The notes under the pieces were generated by a model. It was not told the origin of the DNA and searched no databases. It saw nothing but the letters and a program-made list of their open reading frames with translations. This document shows positions 54,058-61,322 of a stretch of DNA of 64,000 nucleotides, one piece after another. The stretch comes from Planctomycetota bacterium (GTDB lineage: Bacteria; Planctomycetota; SZUA-567; H5-PLA8). How positions within the stretch are numbered: position 1 is the first letter of the stretch; every line of letters begins with the position of its first letter. The stretch covers positions 204,306 through 268,305 of the forward strand of contig JABTUM010000002.1 in assembly GCA_015075375.1 (NCBI GenBank), read 5' to 3'. Position numbers and translations under genes: made by a program.

Positions 54058-54882
54058 TTACTGCCCTTTACCCAATTCCCTGCTGCGTTCGGCGGCGCGG
54101 CGAATGGCCGCGGCTACTTTGGACTTCACGCCGTCCGCATCGAGCCGTTCGACCGCCGCTTGCGTCGTGCCGTTGGGGCTGGTGACGCGGCGGCGCAATT
54201 CATCCGGCGCCAGGCCGGTGTCTTCGAGCATCTTCGCCGCGCCCAGGCACGTCCGCGAGGCGAGTTGAAGCGCTTGCTGCGGCGTAAACCCTTCGGCCAC
54301 GCCGGCTTCGACCATGGCTTCGACCAGGTAAAACAGGTACGCCGGACCCGAGCCCGAAAGCCCGGTGACGGCGTCCATCATCGGTTCCTCGACGCGCAAG
54401 ACGATCCCGGCGCTCGAAAAAAGCGCCTCGTACGCACGCAAGTCCTCGTCACGCGTATGCTTACCGCCGCACAGGCAGCTCGCTCCCAGCCCCACCAGCA
54501 TCGGGGTATTGGGCATGATTCGAATGACACGCGCTCCGGCGGGCAGATGGCGTTCCAGCCGCGCCGAGGTCACGCCCGCGCAGATCGATCCGAGCACCTG
54601 CCGCGACACGTCGAACGCCGGCTTCAGATCTTCAAGCACCTCATCGACTTGCTGAGGCTTCACGCAGAGCACCAAAAGGTCCGCGGCCGCGCAGACTTCG
54701 CGGTTGGTCGGCACCGCGCGTACGCCCAGTTCCAAGCTGAACAACTGGCGCCGCGCTTCGGCAACATCGCTCACCACCATGCGTTGCGGAGGCAACAGCT
54801 TGCTCTTGATTACACCGCGCACCAGCGCTTCGGCCATATTGCCGGCGCCCAACAGCCCAAGGGTGCGGGACGATAAGTCCAT
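54058..54882 (-). CDS. proC: Pyrroline-5-carboxylate reductase
   Basis: Last step of proline biosynthesis, reducing 1-pyrroline-5-carboxylate with NADPH. 274 residues. The Rossmann motif LGLLGAGNMAEALVRGVI opens the protein; LLVLCVKPQQVDEVLEDL, IRIMPNTPMLVGLGASCLC and the C-terminal dimer segment ALQLASRTCLGAAKMLEDTG...NGTTQAAVERLDADG are all family hallmarks. It lies between the FHA kinase and the PLPBP gene on the same strand, which is the common proC-yggS neighbourhood. Confidence 0.96.
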   Translation of the reverse strand: MDLSSRTLGLLGAGNMAEALVRGVIKSKLLPPQRMVVSDVAEARRQLFSLELGVRAVPTNREVCAAADLLVLCVKPQQVDEVLEDLKPAFDVSRQVLGSICAGVTSARLERHLPAGARVIRIMPNTPMLVGLGASCLCGGKHTRDEDLRAYEALFSSAGIVLRVEEPMMDAVTGLSGSGPAYLFYLVEAMVEAGVAEGFTPQQALQLASRTCLGAAKMLEDTGLAPDELRRRVTSPNGTTQAAVERLDADGVKSKVAAAIRRAAERSRELGKGQ

Positions 54883-55007
54883 ACGTCGTCGAATCCTGTA
54901 GCGCGTCTCGCCCGCTCCTCATAAGGAGGGAGCGCTCCCGACGGCTCCAAACCGCAGATGCTAACGCACCTAGAGCAGTTGCCAATAGTTAAAACACGGG
55001 CTCCGCT

Positions 55008-55739
55008 TCACTCGAAAAGCGCCGAACCGACGCGCACGCGCGTTGCGCCTTCTTCGATGGCGATCTCGAAATCCTGCGTCATGCCCATAGATAGTTCGCT
55101 CAAAGGCTGCGGATACCAGCCCTTGGATTGCGCTTCGTCGCGCAGGTCGCGCAGGCGGCGGAAGACTGGGCGCGAAAGCTTTTCCGGATCGTCGCCGTAG
55201 GGCGCCATGCACATGAGGCCCCGCACGGCGCAGACTGGAAAGCGCGCGGCGGCCGCGAGAAACGCTTCCAGTTCCGCCGGCGCCAAGCCGTGTTTCTGCG
55301 TCTCGCCGCTGATGTTCACTTCGGCCAGGCATTCGAGCCGATCGCGCCCGCGCTTAAGGCATTCGTGCGCCAAGGCTTCGAGCAGCGCGACGGAATCGAC
55401 GGCTTCGAGGCAGTCGTAGCCGCGCACTGCGTACTTGGCTTTATTCGTCTGCAAATGACCGATGAAATGCCAGCGCGCGCCGGCGGCTTGGACTTCCGCA
55501 GCCAGCGTTTCGAGCTTCTCGCGTGCGTCCTGAATGCGGTTTTCGCCTAAGTCTTTGACGCCCAGCTTGAGCAGTTCGCGTATCTCCGGCAGGCCCACGT
55601 ACTTGGTGACGGCCAGGAGCGTGACGCCGGATGCGTTGCGGCCGGCTCGGGCGGCGGCGGCGGAAATGCGTTCGCGCACGGCGGTGAGGTTGCGCGCCAG
55701 CCGCTCGGGGGGAACGGGGTGATCCAAAGGCTGCGCCAT
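55008..55739 (-). CDS. YggS/PLPBP family PLP homeostasis protein
   Basis: 243 residues, single-domain fold-type III PLP-binding protein without known catalysis. It buffers cofactor and affects amino-acid pools. Lys46 (LLAVTKYVGLPEI) binds PLP; the family motifs LGENRIQDAREKLE, WHFIGHLQTNKAKY, NISGETQKHG, LMCMAPYGDD and LSMGMTQDFEIAIEEGATRVRVGSALF all appear. It begins 2 bases after the receiver-domain gene and precedes proC, so all three may share a transcript. Confidence 0.96.
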   Translation of the reverse strand: MAQPLDHPVPPERLARNLTAVRERISAAAARAGRNASGVTLLAVTKYVGLPEIRELLKLGVKDLGENRIQDAREKLETLAAEVQAAGARWHFIGHLQTNKAKYAVRGYDCLEAVDSVALLEALAHECLKRGRDRLECLAEVNISGETQKHGLAPAELEAFLAAAARFPVCAVRGLMCMAPYGDDPEKLSRPVFRRLRDLRDEAQSKGWYPQPLSELSMGMTQDFEIAIEEGATRVRVGSALFE

Positions 55740-55741
55740 AA

Positions 55742-56686
55742 CTAATGAACGGCGTTGTGGATGCCCGAACCGCCGCGGCCGCGCGAGACGAGCGTGGTGT
55801 GGACGAGTTCGAGGAGCGCTTCTTTGCGGTAGGGCCGGCGCAGCGCCGCGTCGAAGAGATCCGGATCGGGGCCGAAATCGCGGCGCGAGTAAATGCCCAA
55901 AATCGGGACGGCCTGGCTGCGCGCATCGAGGCGCAGCGCGCCGGCCACGCGCGGGCCCTGCCCCGTAAGGTACGACACATCCAGGACTACCAGCGCGACG
56001 CGATGTTCGCGCACCAGATCGCAGACCGCCGCGCTGTACTTGTCCTGCTCCGACGGCGCGGGCGGCGGGCCGGCGGGCCCGGAAACGATCACGTAGCCGT
56101 CCTCGGCGAGCACGCCTTTGAGGATATCGGCGCGCGCTTCGTCGTCGTCGAGGACCATGAGCGTCTGGCCTTCGCGCATCAACTGGCGCACTAAGTCGGG
56201 ATGCTTGAAGGCTTTCTCGCGCAGGCCGCGGAAGGTCGGGACGCCGGCCTTATGCCATGCGTCTTCGATCGATTCCTTGACCAGCCGATTGATCTCTTTG
56301 AGTTCGCACCACGCGTCGTAGCCCGGCACGTTGGGCTCGAAATGGAACGTATCGTGGCGGTCGACCGCGAATACAAACTCGTCCGCGAAATAGGCTTCGA
56401 CGAGCGCCAGCTTCATGTGCGGGTAGGCGATATTGCCCAGGCGCAGCGCGTAGACGCGGGGCAAACTTCCGCCGGTGAGCGGGACGGGTTCGGCGGCTAA
56501 GGTGCTGGGCATGCCGCCGGTCAGGTCTTCGAACGGATGCTTTCCGCCGAGGATCTCGGCCAGCGAATGAGTCTCGACGAATCGTGGAAGGTTGCGCGCA
56601 CGCTCGGCTTGGCCGCGAAAGGCGTGCTGTGTGTAAATCGCGACGGCTTGATTCAACAACGCGCCGGTGATGTCTTGCATTTTCAT
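55742..56686 (-). CDS. Receiver-like protein with novel N-terminal domain
   Basis: 314 residues, no family recognised for the first ~170. These have RLGNIAYPHMKLALVEAYFADEFVFAVDRHD and FEPNVPGYDAWCELKEINRLVKESIEDAWHKAGVPTFRGLREKAF. Residues ~175-300 read as a response-regulator receiver: the acidic pocket MVLDDDEARADILKGVLAEDGY (Asp180-182), phosphoacceptor Asp236 in LVVLDVSYLTGQG, then PILGIYSRRD and RRPYRKEALLEL, where the conserved Lys of KP is replaced by Arg. The DNA-binding output is absent. The domain order is reversed relative to most regulators. Co-directional with yggS and proC. Confidence 0.7.
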   Translation of the reverse strand: MKMQDITGALLNQAVAIYTQHAFRGQAERARNLPRFVETHSLAEILGGKHPFEDLTGGMPSTLAAEPVPLTGGSLPRVYALRLGNIAYPHMKLALVEAYFADEFVFAVDRHDTFHFEPNVPGYDAWCELKEINRLVKESIEDAWHKAGVPTFRGLREKAFKHPDLVRQLMREGQTLMVLDDDEARADILKGVLAEDGYVIVSGPAGPPPAPSEQDKYSAAVCDLVREHRVALVVLDVSYLTGQGPRVAGALRLDARSQAVPILGIYSRRDFGPDPDLFDAALRRPYRKEALLELVHTTLVSRGRGGSGIHNAVH

Positions 56687-56837
56687 GCACGGACGCCCCG
56701 CTCAGTTTTTTAGCAGCGTGCATCCTACCCGACCGCCCACGTCGTGCACGCGCTTTCTTCGAATCGCCGAACCGAAAGGCTCCAGCAGCCGATACTTGCA
56801 GAAGCGCCTGACGATCCGGGCGCTGGCGTGCGTCCGG

Positions 56838-56866
56838 TTGAGATCGATCCGAACCTCGAATAGGCT
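56838..56866 (+). promoter_or_regulatory. Candidate promoter giving a leaderless transcript
   Basis: TTGAGA (56838-56843) and TAGGCT (56861-56866) are 17 bases apart. Transcription would start about 7 bases later, at the ATG of the lipoprotein gene (56873). No Shine-Dalgarno sequence lies before that ATG. Confidence 0.35.
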
Positions 56867-56872
56867 GAGCCG

Positions 56873-57739
56873 ATGCTTCCTCTTCTTACTCTTCGCCGCG
56901 GCGCGACTTGCCTGATGCTGGCGGCGTTCGCGATGCTTCTGGCCGGTTGCGAGCGGGCCGTTCCGACGCTCGATTACATGCCCATGCGCGACGGAAACCG
57001 CTGGGAGTATCGCTTGCTGGATCGCGCGCTGCTCCAGACGGTGGAGAAAGGCGTGGAGGTTCAGACCGAGCTGGCGGCGAGTTCGGTGCGCGAGGAGGAG
57101 CTGATCGGGACGCTGCCGCCGCGCGCGGAAGTCGTTACGCCAGAAGGAGAAGCTTCATCGGCGCCCGCGCAACAGGCGCCGGCGGCCGCGGCGAAAAAAG
57201 CTCGGCGCGTGGTGCTGGAACTGAAGGAAGCGATCAACGAGCTGACGTATCGCGCGAAGTACGATCAGTACGAGCAGGTTTGGTCGAAGAGCGGCGGGTA
57301 CGTGAGTTTCCAGAATGCCAAGGGGCGGCACTACTTGCTGATTTTGCCGGCGCACAGCACGTACCGCTGGGTGGTGACGGATCCGTCGGGCGAGAATCTG
57401 TATTACGAAGTCGAGCCGCACGCGGAAGTTACGACGCCGGCGGGGACGTTTCACGGTTGCGCGGTGGCGCGCGAGGAGACGCGGGACCGGCGCGTGATGT
57501 ACCGCTACTGGTTCGCGCCGGGGGTGGGGCTGGTGCGGCGGAGCAAGTATTTCGTGGGCGAGGAAGTCTTTCGGCAGGAACTGGTTACGCATTCGGTACA
57601 GCCTTCGACGCGGGAGAGCCGGAACGCGGAGGAACTCGAAATCCGCGACGCTCAGCGCGGCAAGAAGCGCGGGACCGAGCATTTGAAGGGCGGGCCGCGG
57701 CCGATCGAGCCGGCGGATTTTCCGGGCGACGAGAAGTAG
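56873..57739 (+). CDS. Lipoprotein of unknown function
   Basis: 288 residues with a lipoprotein signal: basic start MLPLLTLRRG, hydrophobic core, lipobox LLAGC with the lipidated Cys26. After it come PTLDYMPMRDGNRWEYRLLD and a Pro/Ala linker (APAQQAPAAAAKKA). Then a beta-rich region contains HYLLILPAHSTYRWVVTD and FHGCAVAREETRDRRVMYRYWFAPGVGLVRR. Such 'Y.f..GvGlV' patterns occur in secreted DUF3108-like/MucB-like beta sandwich proteins. Divergent from the receiver-like gene. The C-terminus is charged and Pro-rich. Confidence 0.75.
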   Translation: MLPLLTLRRGATCLMLAAFAMLLAGCERAVPTLDYMPMRDGNRWEYRLLDRALLQTVEKGVEVQTELAASSVREEELIGTLPPRAEVVTPEGEASSAPAQQAPAAAAKKARRVVLELKEAINELTYRAKYDQYEQVWSKSGGYVSFQNAKGRHYLLILPAHSTYRWVVTDPSGENLYYEVEPHAEVTTPAGTFHGCAVAREETRDRRVMYRYWFAPGVGLVRRSKYFVGEEVFRQELVTHSVQPSTRESRNAEELEIRDAQRGKKRGTEHLKGGPRPIEPADFPGDEK

Positions 57740-58188
57740 GGCGCGGACGAGTTTCAAGGTTCCACGTGGAGCCTTCACGATGCGAAGCGCGCTGCACTTG
57801 AGCGGCGATTTTTCGAACGAACTTTAAGGACTTATGAGCGCGAAAGCGCAGTCTATACCACCTCGCGCACGTCGAGCAAAAATTCGATCCTGCCATAAAA
57901 CTGCTATAAATCGCTGCTGCAAAGCGTATATTTGCACGCAGGTGCTTAGCGCTTTGTGCGCTATGCGCGCGGGGCTGAACGGGTGCAGGCGGCTCGGAGG
58001 CCAAATAAGCGCGGCCTTCCGTGGCCATCGGCGCTCGGCGGCGCAGTGAGGTTACGCGTGTGGGTAGGTGGGTGCGGTTGTTTGGGGTTTTCTAGTTTCG
58101 GCGCGCGGGGCGAGTGCCTAGCATGCGTGCGGTGGGGCGTGGTGGATGTTGGCATATGCCGAGAGGTCGTGTGTGCGTGTACGCCGTA
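57740..58188. other. Non-coding stretch
   Basis: No convincing gene, RNA or repeat is seen in this 449-base segment. It is the beginning of the repeat-rich region. Confidence 0.5.
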
Positions 58189-58490
58189 AGGCCCAGCGGG
58201 CCGACAGCATTTAGCCCCGGGCGTAAGCCCGGGGTGGTGGCGCGCGAAGCGTGCGCAAGCCCCGGAGGGGCGGCAGAACGGAACGGCTTCCGGTACACGG
58301 CCAGATGGCGGTTGGGTAGCGGGCGGCGTTCGGCGGGTACTGTTCACGGCTGGATCTGGTCGCTTACGCATTAGGTAGGTTGGGCGGCGGGCGGTGTTGT
58401 TCTGTCGCCCCGCTGGGGCTTACGCGCTTCGCTCCGCTTCGTCCCACGGCTTGCGCCGTGGGCTAAATTCTGTCGCCCCTCTGGGGCGAA
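58189..58490. repeat. REP-like palindromic elements
   Basis: Paired GC-rich hairpins: CCCCGGGC/GCCCGGGG (58215-58234, loop GTAA), CCCACGGC/GCCGTGGG (58443-58462, loop TTGC) and flanking GCCCC/GGGGC stems. The recurring 'CTGTCGCCCC...GGGGC' and 'GGCTAAAT' linkers are typical of intergenic REP/BIME-like elements seen in several GC-rich phyla. None encodes protein. Confidence 0.7.
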
Positions 58491-58501
58491 CGGAGAACAG
58501 C

Positions 58502-58680
58502 AAACGACGAACGACGAACGACGAACGACGAACGACGAACGACGAACGACGAACGACGAACGACGAACGACGAACGACGAACGACGAACGACGAACGACG
58601 AACGACGAACGACGAACGACGAACGACGAACGACGAACGACGAACGACGAACGACGAACGACGAACGACGAACGACGAAC
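58502..58680. repeat. 7-bp minisatellite, about 25 copies
   Basis: The heptamer GACGAAC repeats almost without change for about 179 bases. Because 7 is not a multiple of 3, apparent long reading frames here (TNDERRT peptides) repeat every 21 bases and are artefacts. Flanked by REP-like elements on both sides. Confidence 0.95.
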
Positions 58681-58705
58681 AGCGATCGGCGAACGGTGAC
58701 GGACC

Positions 58706-58830
58706 GCAACCCCTTCAGGGTTGGACGGCGATGGGGGGCGTAGTCCCAGGGTAGCGCCTGCGGCGCAACCCTGGGCTTCGGTGCTCAACCTCTTCGAGGT
58801 TGGACGGCGAGAACAACGGCACCCGGTCCC
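58706..58830. repeat. Second REP-like element cluster
   Basis: CCCAGGGT (58745-58752) pairs with ACCCTGGG (58768-58775) around a GC-rich loop. It is flanked by CAACCC...GGGTTG and CAACCT...AGGTTG hairpins ending in GGACGGCGA, a typical intergenic palindromic element with repeated ends. Confidence 0.7.
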
Positions 58831-58839
58831 GGCCACCCG
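58818..58839 (+). repeat. 22-bp direct repeat, left copy
   Basis: An exact 22-base match to 59698-59719, beginning GGCACCCGGTCC. The two copies bracket the AT-rich gene at 58956-59591. Confidence 0.85.
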
Positions 58840-58955
58840 TCGGATCTTGGTATTATGAGTAAGCGTCGGAGAAGGGTGGCGGGTGGCGCGGGAGCGGGGT
58901 AGCTCATACAGAATCGGGGATTTGGGTGGGCTACACGTAAGAGAGGGAGTTAGTT

Positions 58956-59591
58956 GTGTTGAACTTCATGGCCTTGAACCTTTCTTCCTTTGACGAACCT
59001 ACTTTGGAACTAGGCAGCTCTAGTAATATGGTCCGTATACGTCAATTTAATGGACAGCATCAATACCACTGGGTATACCGCAAAAAGGTGATCAGCATTG
59101 AGCCCAGTGGGTGTGAAGGCCCTATGTGTTGGTGCCTGAAGGTCGTCGAGGGAGGCGTGCATACACTTGGTGTTATTGAGGAAGTTAGTTGTACGTATAA
59201 TTTTACGGTTAGGTTCTGCGGAGAAGAGCATGTCCTACAGGAGAACGTATTGCCTTGTCTTGCCCTGCCCCATAGAGTAATTATCGTTGGCTCGGATGCC
59301 TTTTACTCGATTTCTTTCGACTGTGAAACTCTGAATAGATCCGACACATTCTCAAAGGACTATGATGTATATAAATTTTTTACCAATGGAAGAATACTTG
59401 ATATTCGAAGGAATGGATGTGCATTCATTTTTGAGACTGGGGTTGTATTAATTGATGGTTCGCTGAACATAATAAAAATAGACTCATTCGAGACTTTAAT
59501 TCGATGTGTGGAGATTCGGGAATCCATTGCAGTACTTGAGTCTTTGGATAGCGGGAAGTGTATAAATTACGACTTAAGCCCCGTCTTGTAA
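58956..59591 (+). CDS. Orphan AT-rich gene, beta-rich protein of unknown function
   Basis: 211 residues from GTG 58956 (GAGAGGGAG six bases upstream). Much more AT-rich than everything around it, with codons such as ATA, TTA and AAT. The protein is predicted to be mostly strands (VRIRQFNGQHQYHWVYRKKVISIEPSG..., VLLIDGSLNIIKIDSFETLIR) and has no signal peptide or known motif. The fold pattern of repeated beta-hairpins recalls orphan immunity proteins of polymorphic toxin systems, but there is no direct evidence. Flanked by 22-bp direct repeats; probably acquired. Confidence 0.7.
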   Translation: MLNFMALNLSSFDEPTLELGSSSNMVRIRQFNGQHQYHWVYRKKVISIEPSGCEGPMCWCLKVVEGGVHTLGVIEEVSCTYNFTVRFCGEEHVLQENVLPCLALPHRVIIVGSDAFYSISFDCETLNRSDTFSKDYDVYKFFTNGRILDIRRNGCAFIFETGVVLIDGSLNIIKIDSFETLIRCVEIRESIAVLESLDSGKCINYDLSPVL

Positions 59592-59670
59592 TTGGGGCGG
59601 ATGGCAGAGGGCGAACGCGTGGCGGTGGAAGAAGGGGTGGAGGCTTGCGCGTGCGCGGTCGGTGAGGCAC

Positions 59671-59695
59671 GGAGCAAGCACACGACGCTTGCTCC
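59671..59695 (+). other. Perfect 9-bp hairpin downstream of the orphan gene
   Basis: GGAGCAAGC and GCTTGCTCC pair exactly around the 7-base loop ACACGAC, two bases before the right direct repeat. It may end transcription of the orphan gene or be an end structure of the inserted unit. Confidence 0.5.
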
Positions 59696-59697
59696 GT

Positions 59698-59719
59698 GGC
59701 ACCCGGTCCCGGCCACCCG
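59698..59719 (+). repeat. 22-bp direct repeat, right copy
   Basis: Exact second copy of the repeat at 58818-58839; sequences outside the 22 bases differ. Confidence 0.85.
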
Positions 59720-59881
59720 CCACGATTGCTGCAGCAGTGGGTCGGAAAACCCTGGCGTAACAATGCAGTGGGTAGTGTTGGTGCCCAGGAGGGGTGAGGC
59801 CGTTAAGTTGCGTGTATTGCAGCAAAATCGTCTGTTCCGTCAGACCTACCTGAGTGGTTCCCCTGTCACTGGATCATCACA

Positions 59882-60241
59882 ATGAGTAAGATTGATTTGT
59901 TTTCGAGCGCGGAATTGCCTGTTGGCTTTGGTTATCCACGCCAATTTGAGCATATCGTGGAGCTTGGCCTGCTCGATCTGGAGCCATGGTATGTGCTCCA
60001 CGGAAAAGCGCTTCGCGATGCGAAGGCCGGTTTGGCGCAACGCTACCCAGAGCGTCAGTTGGTGCCTTTTGCCCGGCGTCAGGACAATGACGACGTGGCT
60101 TGTTGGCAGGCAGGCGACTCAGAGAGCGTCTTTGTGATCCACGATTTTGCGTCGGTTGGTTGGGAGCAAAGTGCCTCCTTTGCTTCATTTTACGAGTGGC
60201 TGAGGCAAGCCATCGAAGACCTCATCGAGTTTGATTGCTAA
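59882..60241 (+). CDS. SUKH (SMI1/KNR4-like) protein
   Basis: 119 residues. The pattern LDLEPWYVLHGKALRDAKAGL, LVPFARRQDNDDVACWQAGD, VFVIHDFASVGWEQS and SFYEWLRQAIED matches the SUKH superfamily: a 'PFA...Dd.aC' strand, a hydrophobic core and a final amphipathic helix. SUKH proteins usually neutralise nuclease toxins of contact-dependent systems. No toxin gene is adjacent, so this would be an orphan immunity gene. The ribosome binding site is weak. Confidence 0.7.
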   Translation: MSKIDLFSSAELPVGFGYPRQFEHIVELGLLDLEPWYVLHGKALRDAKAGLAQRYPERQLVPFARRQDNDDVACWQAGDSESVFVIHDFASVGWEQSASFASFYEWLRQAIEDLIEFDC

Positions 60242-60992
60242 AATCGCGTCCCGCGCGTCCTACGCAAAAACTCATCGCGTGGCGGAACAGGGGATGAAGA
60301 AGCCGTCGAAGAAAAAGTAGAATAGCAGAGACGAACGCAGGCGGGTGGGAGGGGCGCGAAGCGCGGCGTATGACGGCGTGGAGCGCGGGAATCGGCCGCG
60401 CGTGAAGTGCGGATTGGTTCGGCTACCGCGCCCTCCATCCTCCAGCATCCGCTCGTGGCTGTTCGGCGGAGGTCGTGTCATGAGGTGACTTCGTGGGGCC
60501 TGCGGTGTGCCTCTTGTTCGCAAGCTCACCCACACAAATCGGAGATTTATGTAGGCTACCCGCTGAAACGCGGGGCTATTTTCAGCGCGTCCCTTTTGGG
60601 CGCGAAGGGCTCGGGTTGCGCACGGCGGCAGCGCCGTGAGATCAGGACCCCAGAGGCGACCTGTTATAGATCGGCCGAGTGAGGCGGCGCCGCAACGGCG
60701 TGCGCGGGATGCATTCCGGTCGACCTGCTTTTTCCGATCGGATCAACTTTTAATCGATACGTGTACCTATTATTCGGGTTGCTTCGAAAAACCGGTGTAT
60801 ACCTCATAGGACTAAAGGGTTTTAGGTGATTCGGCGGCGGGGGCACGAAGATGAAGGCGGGGTAGGGGGCGGGCGTCGGGGCTTTGGTATAAGGGTTTGG
60901 GGATTCGAGGTTTACGGGTAGGCGCGGGAGCGATGCGGAATGGGCCTACCTTATAGGGAGGGGCGCGACGGACGGGGCGGGCGGTTGGAGCG
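60242..60992. other. Non-coding region with REP-like hairpins
   Basis: No supported gene. It holds a REP-like hairpin CCCGC/GCGGG (60559-60574) followed by a GCGC(T)CCC-TTTT-GGGCGCG stem near 60585-60605. Beyond these I see nothing. Confidence 0.5.
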
Positions 60993-61248
60993 CGCGGCTG
61001 ATTGGGTTCACCTCCCCAACCCCTCCTTGGCAAGGAGGGGAAACGGATGGGCAAGGGCTCGGGATTTTGGAGCGCGCGGTGCGCGGCTGATTGGGTTCAC
61101 CTCCCCAACCCCTCCTTGGCAAGGAGGGGAAACGGACGGGCAAGGGCTCGGGATTTTGGAGCGCGCGGTGCGCGGCTGATTGGGTTCACCTCCCCAGCCT
61201 CTCCTTGGCAAGGAGGGGAAACGGACGGGCAAGGGCTCGGGATTTTGG
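60993..61248. repeat. 89-bp tandem repeat, 2.9 copies, with 10-bp palindrome
   Basis: Units beginning CGGCTGATTGGG (GGCTG at 60996, 61085, 61174) repeat every 89 bases with few changes. Each contains CCCCTCCTTG paired with CAAGGAGGGG around a single G, a perfect 10-bp hairpin, and the linker GGCAAGGGCTCGGGATTTTGG. This palindrome is a widespread intergenic element in bacteria. The unit length is not a multiple of 3 and no ribosome binding site is present, so it is not coding. Confidence 0.9.
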
Positions 61249-61322
61249 TGCGCGGTGCGCTTTCGGGAGATGCCGCGGGGCGTATTCGATTCGGGGCTGA
61301 AGGCAGAACAGGAGCGCTGGGC

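Noticed and set aside
58502..58680. Possible CRISPR array
   Set aside because: The unit is only 7 bases with no spacers.
58371..58836. Overlapping open frames with TNDERRT or VVRRSSF repeats
   Set aside because: Produced by the 7-bp minisatellite, which is open in several frames; no start signal.
60993..61248. Possible CRISPR array from 89-bp repeats
   Set aside because: Whole units repeat including the would-be spacers; no cas genes.
61002..61322. N-terminal extension of the LamG-like protein through the 89-bp repeats
   Set aside because: Translation of the repeats; a signal peptide with ribosome binding site begins at 61323.
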